A program made the position numbers and the translations under genes. Shown one piece after another: positions 20,537 to 28,497 of a stretch of DNA of 37,172 nucleotides; the first letter of the stretch is position 1; each line of letters starts with the position of its first letter. The notes under the pieces are model-generated. The model ran no database searches and was not told the DNA's origin. It saw nothing but the letters and a program-made list of their open reading frames with translations. The stretch spans positions 1 to 37,172 of the forward strand of contig DAOWGX010000021.1 in assembly GCA_030641715.1 (NCBI GenBank). Reading direction: 5' to 3'. This DNA is from Nanobdellota archaeon (GTDB taxonomy: Archaea; Nanobdellota; Nanobdellia; Pacearchaeales; GW2011-AR1).

Positions 20537-21985
20537 ATGAGTAAAAAGAAAACGACATTTAATATTTCAAAAACAAATAATTTTTCCGAGTGGTACTCGG
20601 AGATTTTGAACAAGGCGGAGATTGTGGATTTGCGGTATGGGGTGAAGGGGTTTGTTGTGATTCGTCCTTGGGGTGCGAGGATTATTGATAAGATGTATCG
20701 GATTTATGAGTCGGCTCTTCGGTGTACGGGGCATGAGGCTGCGATTTTTCCGGCGGTGATTCCTGAGAAGAATTTTAAGAGGGAGTCGAGTCATGTTGAG
20801 GGTTTTGCTCCGGAAGTTTTTTGGCTGGATAAGAAGCAGGGTGATGAGAGGTTGGCTTTGAGACCGACGAGCGAGACGGCGTTTTATGAGATGTATAATT
20901 TGTGGATTCGGAGTTATCGGGATTTGCCGTTGAAGATTTATCAGAGGGCGAATGTTTTTCGGAATGAGACGAAGGCGACGAGGCCGTTGATTCGTTCGAG
21001 GGAGTTTCATTGGATTGAGTCTCATGATGCGTTTGCTACAAAGAAGGATGCGGAGGCGCAGGTTCGGGATGATATTGTTATGACTGAGGAGGTTATGCAT
21101 AAGATTTTTGGCGTTCCGTTTTTGCCGATGAGGAGACCGCAGTGGGATAAGTTTCCAGGGGCGGAGTATACTATTGGGAGTGATTCGATTTTGCCTGATG
21201 GAAAGGTGATTCAACAACCGTCGACGCATTTGATTAGTCAGCATTTTGTTAAGGCGTTTGATGTGAAATTTGTTAATGAGGTTGAAAAGGAGAGGACGCC
21301 GTGGCTGACTTGTTATGGTCCTTGTATGTCGAGAATTTTAGCGTCGGTGATTTCGGTTCATGGCGATGATAATGGTTTGGTTTTACCGTATACGATTGCA
21401 CCGGTTCAGGTTGTTGTGGTTCCGTTTTATGGTGAGGATTCTAAGAAAGTTAAGGAAATGGTTGAGAAAATTCAGAAGGATTTATTTGGGGAGCATATTG
21501 ATGTGAGGGTTGATGATTCGGATAAACGGTCTGGGGAGAAGTTTTTTTATTGGGAGATGAAGGGTGTTCCGTTTAGGGTTGAGGTTGGGGAGAAGGAACT
21601 AGCGAATGGTGAGGTGACGGTTTTTATTAGGGATAGTCGGGAGAGGGTTTCGGTTAAGGTTGGGGACTTGGTGGAGTCGATTAAGAATTTGGGGGCGGAA
21701 TATGATTCTAGGTTGTTGGCAAGAGCTGATGAGTTTTTTGAGGGGAAGGTTGTTGAGTGCAAGGACAAGGTTGGTGTTAAGAAGGCTTTGAATTCGGGGA
21801 AGGTTGTTAGGTTTGCTTTTTGTTCGGCTGATGTTGAAGGGGCTGAGTGTGCGGGGTTTGTTGAGAAGGAATTGGAGGCTCGGGTGATGGGGACGAGGGC
21901 GGATGTTGGGGAGAAGGTTGTTGGAAAGTGTGTTGTCTGCGGGAAGAAGGCGGGTGTTGTTGTTTATGTGGGGAAGAGTTATTAG
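20537..21985 (+). CDS. proS: Prolyl-tRNA synthetase, archaeal/eukaryotic type
   Basis: 482 aa class II synthetase charging tRNA-Pro. FSEWYSEILNKAEIVDLRYG opens the protein; motif 1 follows, motif 2 reads NVFRNETKATRPLIRSREFHW (about 142-162), and motif 3 lies in the central catalytic part. An anticodon-binding domain with TIAPVQVVVVPFYG starts near 286. The zinc-binding C-terminal domain carries the pair CVVCGKKAG near the end and CADVEGAECAG-like cysteines before it. This is the ProRS subtype without the bacterial editing insert. The coding strand is strikingly rich in G and T (ttggggg-type runs) compared with unknown genes nearby. Confidence 0.96.
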   Translation: MSKKKTTFNISKTNNFSEWYSEILNKAEIVDLRYGVKGFVVIRPWGARIIDKMYRIYESALRCTGHEAAIFPAVIPEKNFKRESSHVEGFAPEVFWLDKKQGDERLALRPTSETAFYEMYNLWIRSYRDLPLKIYQRANVFRNETKATRPLIRSREFHWIESHDAFATKKDAEAQVRDDIVMTEEVMHKIFGVPFLPMRRPQWDKFPGAEYTIGSDSILPDGKVIQQPSTHLISQHFVKAFDVKFVNEVEKERTPWLTCYGPCMSRILASVISVHGDDNGLVLPYTIAPVQVVVVPFYGEDSKKVKEMVEKIQKDLFGEHIDVRVDDSDKRSGEKFFYWEMKGVPFRVEVGEKELANGEVTVFIRDSRERVSVKVGDLVESIKNLGAEYDSRLLARADEFFEGKVVECKDKVGVKKALNSGKVVRFAFCSADVEGAECAGFVEKELEARVMGTRADVGEKVVGKCVVCGKKAGVVVYVGKSY

Positions 21986-22019
21986 ATTAATTTATATATA
22001 TTAATTTGTTATATTATTT

Positions 22020-23594
22020 ATGAATAAGAAGGTGAGTCGTGAGCGACTTTCATGTTTTCCTCACGCTGTTCGGAAAAGGGGTATCTCTGCGGTTGTTGCT
22101 ACAGTTTTAATAATCTTAGTTACCGTTGCAGGTGTGGCTATTATTTGGACTTCGATTGTTCCAATGATTAAAGAAGGCTTGGAGTTTTCTGGCTTGGATG
22201 GGATGGTTAGTATAGTTAGTTCGGGAGGTTATACAACTTATGATCTTGAGAAGAAACTTGCAATGGTGCAGATTAAGCGAGAGGTTGATGATGGGGGGAT
22301 GAATAAAACTAGAGTTATCTTTTCTATAAATGGTTCGAGTTATGGGAGTATTGTCGTGGCTCCAGAATCTGGAATGACTAGGGTTTATATTTTTAATTTA
22401 AGTAAATATGGTAAGCCAGATTCGGTGAGTGTTGTACCGGTTTTTATCGTGGGGAGTAGTGAAAAAGAGGGGGCTGTGACTTCAGATATTATAATGCCTA
22501 TAGGAATAATTTCAACTGTTTCAGGGATTATTTATGAGTTGGAAAGTGATAACATTTCCGTTGTGACAGAATGCAATGATGGAATTGATAACGATGGAGA
22601 TGGTTTTATAGATTTAAGTGATAGTGGCTGTTCAAATAGTTCAGATGATGATGAGTTTACACCAATTATTGTAGAGTGCAATGATGGAATTGATAACGAT
22701 GGAGATAGTTTTATAGATTATCCGAATGATCCAGATTGTACGGCTAGTTCAGATAATAATGAGTCTACACTTGTATTGACTGAGTGTAGTGACGGGCTTG
22801 ATAACGATGGAGATAGTTTTATAGATTATCCGAATGATCCAGGCTGTATAGATAGTTCAGATGATAATGAGACTAATCCTGTTGTGACAGAATGTAACGA
22901 TGGAATTGATAATGACGGGAATACCTTTATAGATTATCCAAATGACCCGGGTTGTACGGCTAGTTCAGATGATAATGAATCTGGACCAGTTGGATGGTGG
23001 AAGTTTGAAGGCAATTATGATGATAGTTCAGGTTTTAATAATGATGGGGTGCAGAGTACTGCGGCATATGAACCAAGTTTAACAACCGGAATAGTGGGCC
23101 AGGCATATAATTTTGATGGAGTGGATGATTATATTGAAATACCTCAAGCTTTTTATTCTCCAAATGAGGTCACTTTTTTATTCTGGGTTTTTCAGGAGGA
23201 ATATGATCGTGGAAAGGAGCATATTGGCGGAGATTATAGAAGCGACCCTAGCCAGAGAGGTTTAGATTTTCTTTTTGTGAATAGTGATCGAATAAGAGTT
23301 GAATTTAGGGTTTCAGGAGAATATGTTGATACTCCGGTTGGTTCGGTTACCTTTGGAGAATGGTTCCATGTAGCTGTGACTGCATCACAGAGTACTGGAA
23401 GAGCTTCTATCTATGTAAATGGGAGTTTGGTGAGAGAATATTTTCCAACTTTTCCTGTGAGTACACAATTGGACCCCTACATATTTGGACGTAGAGGAAC
23501 TGATGGACCTTATTGGAAGGGCAAGATGGATGAAGTGATGGTTTTTGATCGGGCTCTTTCTCAAGGAGAAATAATTTCAATTTATGAGTTTTAA
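22020..23594 (+). CDS. Pilin-like secreted protein with DNDGD repeats and LamG-like domain
   Basis: 524 aa. After a positive stretch ending KRG, a hydrophobic GISAVVATVLIILVTVAG segment (residues 24-41) matches archaeal type IV pilin/archaellin N-termini; cleavage by a prepilin peptidase after RG is expected. A beta domain covers about 45-180. Four 35-36-residue repeats (about 184-320) follow, each with ECNDGIDNDGD.FIDYPNDPGC and a pair of cysteines. The Asp clusters look like calcium sites, as in thrombospondin type 3 or EF-hand loops. The last 200 residues (VGWWKFEGNYDDSSG...NFDGVDDYIEIP) form a LamG/concanavalin-like sugar- or protein-binding domain. Likely a surface adhesin. Confidence 0.88.
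   Translation: MNKKVSRERLSCFPHAVRKRGISAVVATVLIILVTVAGVAIIWTSIVPMIKEGLEFSGLDGMVSIVSSGGYTTYDLEKKLAMVQIKREVDDGGMNKTRVIFSINGSSYGSIVVAPESGMTRVYIFNLSKYGKPDSVSVVPVFIVGSSEKEGAVTSDIIMPIGIISTVSGIIYELESDNISVVTECNDGIDNDGDGFIDLSDSGCSNSSDDDEFTPIIVECNDGIDNDGDSFIDYPNDPDCTASSDNNESTLVLTECSDGLDNDGDSFIDYPNDPGCIDSSDDNETNPVVTECNDGIDNDGNTFIDYPNDPGCTASSDDNESGPVGWWKFEGNYDDSSGFNNDGVQSTAAYEPSLTTGIVGQAYNFDGVDDYIEIPQAFYSPNEVTFLFWVFQEEYDRGKEHIGGDYRSDPSQRGLDFLFVNSDRIRVEFRVSGEYVDTPVGSVTFGEWFHVAVTASQSTGRASIYVNGSLVREYFPTFPVSTQLDPYIFGRRGTDGPYWKGKMDEVMVFDRALSQGEIISIYEF
22569..22980 (+). repeat. Four tandem 105-108-nt coding repeats
   Basis: Units begin near 22569, 22675, 22782 and 22890, each opening with a GAATGCAATGATGGAATTGA-like sequence. 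Units 2 and 3 are nearly identical over gataacgatggagatagttt and the following tatccgaatgatcca. The high nucleotide identity points to recent expansion and makes unit number prone to change between strains or misassembly. Confidence 0.85.
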
Positions 23595-23652
23595 AGGGAA
23601 GTCTAGAGAAGAGTTACTAAATCTTTATAAATTCTAAGAGCGTATTATTAGT

Positions 23653-23928
23653 ATGATGGAAATTAAAAAACGATCTAAGCCGATTGGGAAGTTGAAGGAA
23701 GGCGATAAGCTTTGGATTAATGAGAAGGAGATGAGGGTGGATAAGCATTTTTTGTTTCAGGATCATGGGGATACGAAGGAGATGATTGTGGAGGTTTTTA
23801 ATCCGGCGAATGAGCGGGAGTACCAGGTTCGGTATTTTGATGACCAGGTTGAGTCGTCGATTGAAGTTTATGAGTTGATGGATGAGTTTCAGTATGTTAG
23901 AAGGGAAGCGAAAATGATAAGTTGGTAG
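23653..23928 (+). CDS. Hypothetical protein, 91 aa
   Basis: Not recognised. Beta-rich, with charged strands: IGKLKEGDKLWINEKEMRVDK (11-31), then DTKEMIVEVFNPANEREYQVRYFDDQVESSIEVYEL. No signal or membrane segment. The next in-frame ATG is one codon down. TATA aaatctttataaatt lies about 25 bp upstream. The G-rich codon use resembles the housekeeping genes of the window more than the unknown pair that follows on the other strand. Confidence 0.68.
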   Translation: MMEIKKRSKPIGKLKEGDKLWINEKEMRVDKHFLFQDHGDTKEMIVEVFNPANEREYQVRYFDDQVESSIEVYELMDEFQYVRREAKMISW

Positions 23929-23946
23929 TGTGGGATAGATATTTAT

Positions 23947-24495
23947 TTATCGAGGTTTTAGAAAGTTTACTAAGTCTTTTGATTTTTCGTGATACTCATT
24001 AACCTTAATTCTATTATATCTACGAATAATGCTTTCATCTTTTATTCCTTTGTCTAGTACATAAGAAGCAAGACCTGCATATAACTCATGATAATCTATG
24101 CTCTTTGTTTTTCCAATCTTATTTATTTTCTTGCCTATTTCCCATACGGGGGCACGACTAGTTTTATTATTGTGTGCCATATTTAGATAAAATGCACAAT
24201 CACAAAGATAATCTAAAAGTTGGAGATTAGATGTAGCATTTCTTGTCATAATGATAACAGGCAGATAATGCTTTTGCGTTAATTCTTCAAGATTAGTAAT
24301 TATGTTTCCTAAGTATTCATTTCCCTTGGAAGTCAAATGATATTTTTTGTCAATTAAGCCATGATCTATGGCATTGTCGAAGTGTTCTTTTTTGACAAGA
24401 TGTTTTGATAGGAATTTTCTTAAAGACCTGTCTTGTTGCCCGTTAATTATTATGTCTTCTTTCCAAACTCTTAGACGCCTGTTTATCTTTCCCAT
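23947..24495 (-). CDS. Unknown protein with winged-helix-like start, related to its neighbour
   Basis: 182 aa, no known family recognised. FDNAIDHGLIDKKYHLTSKG (39-58) has the look of a winged helix-turn-helix wing. Residues 30-180 align with residues 195-349 of the protein encoded just upstream (24515-25627). Shared landmarks are LRK, F-x-x-AI-x-H, the KG-N at the wing, the EIGKKINKI / EKIGKSIRKI block, and ELYAGLASYVLDKGI against ELFYSIASNMISKGI. The gene starts 19 nt after the neighbour ends, so the two form a two-gene unit. DNA binding is possible but unproven. A-rich codon use. Confidence 0.7.
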   Translation of the reverse strand: MGKINRRLRVWKEDIIINGQQDRSLRKFLSKHLVKKEHFDNAIDHGLIDKKYHLTSKGNEYLGNIITNLEELTQKHYLPVIIMTRNATSNLQLLDYLCDCAFYLNMAHNNKTSRAPVWEIGKKINKIGKTKSIDYHELYAGLASYVLDKGIKDESIIRRYNRIKVNEYHEKSKDLVNFLKPR

Positions 24496-24514
24496 GTTAT
24501 TTTAGCATTTTCCT

Positions 24515-25627
24515 CTAATTTCCTCCAAATCTTTTTTGAGTTTCGCAGTTCTTTTCATCTTCGATATCTTTATTAATTTCCTTCAAGAAATCAATTTGTG
24601 GTTGTATATACTTATCATGCAATTTTTTACTTAGAGTGATAACTTCTTTGTTATTCTGAATATCTCCCCTACTTATTCCTTTAGAAATCATATTACTGGC
24701 TATACTATAAAATAATTCTTTAATTTGTAGATTTTCATTCTGTGATATTTTTCTGATGCTCTTTCCAATTTTTTCTCCTTTCTCACTTCCACCTAATTTG
24801 TCAGCAGACCCCGTAAAATAGTCGATAGTATCTCCTAACTCAAAAAAATAATCTGAAAAATCCATTTTAATTTTCTCATTCATAGGCATCATCATTGGCC
24901 GTGTAAGATAAAATTCTATATCTTTATCCAACTTGGGAAAAATATCTTTCAATAGTCCATTACCTTTATTTCCCACCCCATAATTATTAGTAACAATATC
25001 ATGTTTTATAGCTTTTTCAAACAAAAATTTTTTATGACCGTTTTTTCTTAATTTTCTTAAGTTTTTCTCTGCTTTCAAAATATCTCCTGGTTTTACTCCA
25101 AGATATTCTATTGATTCTACAATGTCTTTCAAAGACCCTTCAAACTTAAAATGGCTTGGAATAAATATCCTTCCCTTTTTCTTTGTTGCAAGAAGGTCGA
25201 CATACGCTCTTAATGTGCTGTTTATTCCTAGTTGATAAGATGATAACAAATCAGAACAAATAAAAGGAACTTTCCATAAACCATAATCTTTACTTACATC
25301 ATCCACCTTTTTCTTTAATATGTTAGGATCTAGTTTTAAATCTCCTGAAGGGAAACTATTATAGTAACCGGCACTTTCTATCGTAAAACGATGTCCTATA
25401 ATAGGACCATTTTCTTCTATATTTGGCTTAGCACTAGCTCTATTTCCACTATGTCTCTTTTTATAGAAATCATTTATCTTTTTTGCGTCCTCTTGAATTA
25501 TAGCTTCGAGAGGTTTCACAACTTTTTTATAATCGATTTTATCACGATCGACAATTACAAACAAATTAGAGTCATGTGAACATTCTATTTCTTTTTCAAA
25601 TCTGATATAACCATTAACTTCTTTCAT
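24515..25627 (-). CDS. Unknown two-part protein, 370 aa, C-half related to the next gene
   Basis: No family recognised. Residues 1-190 form an alpha/beta domain with IIGHRFTIESAGYYNSFPSGDL (76-97) and a helical end. Residues 195-349 repeat the fold seen in the 182-aa neighbour. It ends in a charged tail. No membrane segment. TATA-like ctatttaaaaatg (reverse) sits near 25645-25655, giving a start at 25627. Base composition is strongly A-rich on the coding strand. The pair could be accessory or recently acquired genes; the function is unknown. Confidence 0.7.
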   Translation of the reverse strand: MKEVNGYIRFEKEIECSHDSNLFVIVDRDKIDYKKVVKPLEAIIQEDAKKINDFYKKRHSGNRASAKPNIEENGPIIGHRFTIESAGYYNSFPSGDLKLDPNILKKKVDDVSKDYGLWKVPFICSDLLSSYQLGINSTLRAYVDLLATKKKGRIFIPSHFKFEGSLKDIVESIEYLGVKPGDILKAEKNLRKLRKNGHKKFLFEKAIKHDIVTNNYGVGNKGNGLLKDIFPKLDKDIEFYLTRPMMMPMNEKIKMDFSDYFFELGDTIDYFTGSADKLGGSEKGEKIGKSIRKISQNENLQIKELFYSIASNMISKGISRGDIQNNKEVITLSKKLHDKYIQPQIDFLKEINKDIEDEKNCETQKRFGGN

Positions 25628-25690
25628 TTTATTTTAATAAGTAGTAGTTATTTAAAAATGTTACTCTCTTAAAATTAAAACTCTTTTAAA

Positions 25691-26731
25691 CTAATCCAAA
25701 ATCTTCGTCTCAAGTTTCTTGTACCCAAAAAAATCTGTCGTGTAATTGTATGCACCAGCGTTGAGAAAAATAACTTTATCTCCGATTTTTGGATTGCTTA
25801 ATTTTACTTTGTATCTAAATATGTCGTCCCGCGTCGGAGAGTTCCCCTTGATTAAATAATAATTTCCTTCTTGGTCGTCGGAGAGTTCTTGTTCGATTAG
25901 CATTTTTGTGTTTGTTAGCGTGTTGTCAAGGGCGCAGTTGTAGATTGTTGTGTTGATGATTATATTTTTATTTTGGATTTGAATTATTTTGGTTATTAAT
26001 TTTATTGAAGGGGCTGCTAGGAATCTTCCCGGTTCAATTATCGTTTTTATATTGTGTTGTTCGAGAAAGTTTTTTGTGTTAGTTATTTTTTGGAAGATGT
26101 AAGGAAGAACTTTTGAGGTATACGCGCGGTAGATTGTTGGGAGTCCACCCCCGAGGTTGATGGTGTTTATTTTTTCTAAAGATTCTTTTGTCAGGGAGTC
26201 TTCGAGTTCTTCTTGGATTTCCCATTCCGAAGTGTTTTGAGATTTTCGATGGATATGGATTCCTAAATTTTTTATTAGAGGGTTGTTTTTTATTTTTGAG
26301 ACTATTTCGTTTATTTTTTTCGAAGGCATTCCATAGACAAAATATTTCCCTGTCCCGATTCGATGTTCTTGGAATTTCATTCGGAGGGAGAGGTTTATCC
26401 CAACTCCTATTTCTTTTATTGCTTCGAGGATCCTTTCTAAGTCTGTTTCGTTGTCGATGACGAAGGTTTTAATTCCTTTTGAAATTATTTCTTTTAGCTC
26501 TTTTATTGATTCGGCTTGGGTGAAGAAGGAGATTTTTTCTTTGTCTTTTATCATTTCGATTTCTTCTTTTGCGTGGATTGAGAAGTTTATGTTTGGGCAG
26601 AGCTCTTGGAGGGAGTTGCCGATTTCTCTGTTTGTTTTATAGGAGTAAGAAATTTCTAAACCTAAATCTTCTAATGTTTTTACTTGTGTGAGAAGTTTTG
26701 ATTTTGAGAGGGTGAAGTGTGCGTTAGTCAT
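25691..26731 (-). CDS. Fold-type III PLP decarboxylase (ornithine/carboxynorspermidine decarboxylase-like)
   Basis: 346 aa alanine-racemase-fold decarboxylase. K32 in SYSYKTN should hold PLP (usual YAVKAN). FSIHAKEEIEMI follows, then the Gly-rich phosphate loop NLGGGLPT, IIEPGRFLAAPS, and the C-terminal FLNAGAYNYTTDFFGY that usually contacts the substrate carboxylate. The CxxD motif of classical ornithine decarboxylases is not seen, and the length suits the shorter carboxynorspermidine decarboxylase group. It overlaps deoxyhypusine synthase by 4 nt. In this operon it should take part in polyamine synthesis: either making the putrescine, or decarboxylating a carboxy-polyamine to give the aminobutyl donor for hypusine. 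Which one is undecided. Confidence 0.82.
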   Translation of the reverse strand: MTNAHFTLSKSKLLTQVKTLEDLGLEISYSYKTNREIGNSLQELCPNINFSIHAKEEIEMIKDKEKISFFTQAESIKELKEIISKGIKTFVIDNETDLERILEAIKEIGVGINLSLRMKFQEHRIGTGKYFVYGMPSKKINEIVSKIKNNPLIKNLGIHIHRKSQNTSEWEIQEELEDSLTKESLEKINTINLGGGLPTIYRAYTSKVLPYIFQKITNTKNFLEQHNIKTIIEPGRFLAAPSIKLITKIIQIQNKNIIINTTIYNCALDNTLTNTKMLIEQELSDDQEGNYYLIKGNSPTRDDIFRYKVKLSNPKIGDKVIFLNAGAYNYTTDFFGYKKLETKILD

Positions 26732-27666
26732 TCTATCAATCCCTCTTTTTTCATTTTATCTAAAGCCGAGACCATGATTAATGGGAAAGTAATACAGACA
26801 TCGCCATTTACTGTTGCAGCCTCTGCGTCGTCTTTTAGTTTCCCCCAAGATTTCGCTTCTTGAGTTGTTGCGCCTGAGAGCGAACCTGATGAGGCATGGG
26901 AAGTTGTTAGGTATACCGCGTAGTCAAATCCTCCTGAGAGAAGTGCGGCGAAGATTGCGTAGTGTTTTGATGTTGAGCCTCCCAATGAGATTAAACCTTT
27001 TTTTTCATCGAATGATAAATCTGTCGTGACTCTTTCCATGTCTTTGATTGTATCGACGATAAAGTCAGGGTTTTTTTGCTGGAACATGAAAAGTTGAAAT
27101 CCGAATGAGGAGTCTGCGATTCCAGGACAGTAGATTGGGATGTTGTTTTTTGCGGCTTGGTAAAGGATTGAGTTTTCATCTTTGATCATTAGTCCGATTT
27201 CCTTGAGTAAGTTTGATGTTGAGATCCTCTTTTGTTTTTGGTATACCCTCGTTAGATATTCTTTCATCAAGTCTTCAAATTTCATATAAGATTCATTTCG
27301 GATTATCAGATTGCCGACTCGGTTTTCTCCTTTCTCATGGAGAGCTGTGTCGTCTGCATTGAAATTTGTTATTTCGAATTCTTCTCCGAGAGATTTCATT
27401 ATGTCTTCTTCGATTGAGCCAGAGGTTGTTACGAGAATGTTTGGGATTTTTAATTTACATAATTGTGCGAAGAATCCTCTTAATCCAGATGTTACCATAT
27501 TTGAAGTGAAGGTTAGGAAAATTTTTGCACCGTTTCTTTTCATCTTGAGGATTACTTTCTCGGCTTCTGAGAGTTCAATTGCTTGATATCCCAAATTTCC
27601 AAATGCACTGACTAATTCTCCGACAGTCATATTTTGTTTCCATGTAAAATCTTTAACTTTTTTCAT
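26728..27666 (-). CDS. dys: Deoxyhypusine synthase
   Basis: 312 aa NAD-dependent enzyme that moves the aminobutyl group of spermidine to a lysine of aIF5A. Visible: FTSNMVTSGLRGFFAQL (about 53-69), TTSGSIEEDIMK (80-91), HEKGENRVGNLI (109-120), CPGIADSSFGFQL, TTSHASSGSLSGA and the active-site lysine in EAKSWGKL near the C-terminus. All the core motifs are present, so it should be active. It starts directly after the agmatinase stop, with no spacer, and overlaps the decarboxylase by 4 nt. The aIF5A gene is not in the window. Confidence 0.95.
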   Translation of the reverse strand: MKKVKDFTWKQNMTVGELVSAFGNLGYQAIELSEAEKVILKMKRNGAKIFLTFTSNMVTSGLRGFFAQLCKLKIPNILVTTSGSIEEDIMKSLGEEFEITNFNADDTALHEKGENRVGNLIIRNESYMKFEDLMKEYLTRVYQKQKRISTSNLLKEIGLMIKDENSILYQAAKNNIPIYCPGIADSSFGFQLFMFQQKNPDFIVDTIKDMERVTTDLSFDEKKGLISLGGSTSKHYAIFAALLSGGFDYAVYLTTSHASSGSLSGATTQEAKSWGKLKDDAEAATVNGDVCITFPLIMVSALDKMKKEGLIE

Positions 27667-28392
27667 TTACCAGTTGACCTCCTCGAATGTTTTGATTATT
27701 TCTTTTGCAAGCCTGATTGTCTGTTCTGCTCCCGGTTTTGAAGGATTTATTTCTACTAAATCTGCTGCTCGTACTTTTTTTGTTTGAAGGATATTTTTTA
27801 TTAGATTTAATCCTTGCTGTTTCGTGGCACCTTCTTTTTCTGGATAGCCTGTAGCAGGTGCGATAGTTGAATCGAAGAAATCTATGTCTATGGAGAGGTA
27901 GATGTTTTTGCCGGTTACGAATTCTTTTATCTTTTCGTTGTAATTAGATAGATCTTGGATTGCGATTGTTTTTATTGGGTATTCTTTTTCTGCAGAGTCT
28001 ATGTTTCTTGCTCCGATTAGAAGAATGTTATCAGGTTTAATTTTTGTTTCTTTGATTGTTGCGGAAAGCCATTCTTCATGAGTTGGATTTTGTGTAGGAG
28101 GCATGAGGTCTGGGTGGGCATCGAGAATTATGATTCCGGGATTTTCGGTGGATTCTATGAATCTTTTGGCTAAGGGGTAACTGATTGAATGGTCGCCTCC
28201 GATAAAGAAAGGTTTTTGGTTGATTATCTTTTCAGATTCCTTGTAAATTGTATTTTCTTGTTCTTCTATATCTGAGGGATTAAGTTTAATTTCTTTTATG
28301 TTGGAATATTCTTCTAGGATTTTGTTCGGAGCATCTTCTACGCCATCGGTCATTCCTAGACCATTTTTACCAGGTACTTTAATTAGCAACAT
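27667..28392 (-). CDS. speB: Agmatinase / arginase-family ureohydrolase
   Basis: 241 aa from the ATG at 28392. A GTG at 28413 adds seven residues, but ATTAAATAAT (28421-28430) is about 33 bp before the ATG and only about 12 bp before the GTG, so the ATG is favoured. Metal ligands: H in GGDHS (H68), D91, H93 and D95 in LDAHPDL, and D169, D171 and D174 in SIDIDFFD, the full binuclear manganese set. In archaea this family usually makes putrescine and urea from agmatine. It is shorter than bacterial agmatinase (about 300 aa). First gene of the operon that continues to deoxyhypusine synthase. Confidence 0.9.
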   Translation of the reverse strand: MLLIKVPGKNGLGMTDGVEDAPNKILEEYSNIKEIKLNPSDIEEQENTIYKESEKIINQKPFFIGGDHSISYPLAKRFIESTENPGIIILDAHPDLMPPTQNPTHEEWLSATIKETKIKPDNILLIGARNIDSAEKEYPIKTIAIQDLSNYNEKIKEFVTGKNIYLSIDIDFFDSTIAPATGYPEKEGATKQQGLNLIKNILQTKKVRAADLVEINPSKPGAEQTIRLAKEIIKTFEEVNW

Positions 28393-28497
28393 TTTAGATA
28401 AGGGAGTTTTCACTAGGAGAATTATTTAATTGGAATAGCTTGGGATTCTAGTGGATTCATAATTCTAGAAAGAGTTCTGAATGGTTTTTAATGTTTT

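Noticed and set aside
20567-21244. A 225-codon frame antisense to proS
   Set aside because: Low-complexity Arg/Leu/Pro composition typical of the reverse of a G-rich gene; no start signals.
22569-22980. CRISPR array
   Set aside because: The repeats are coding, of about 105 nt, diverged at codon level and without unique spacers; they encode the DNDGD protein repeats.
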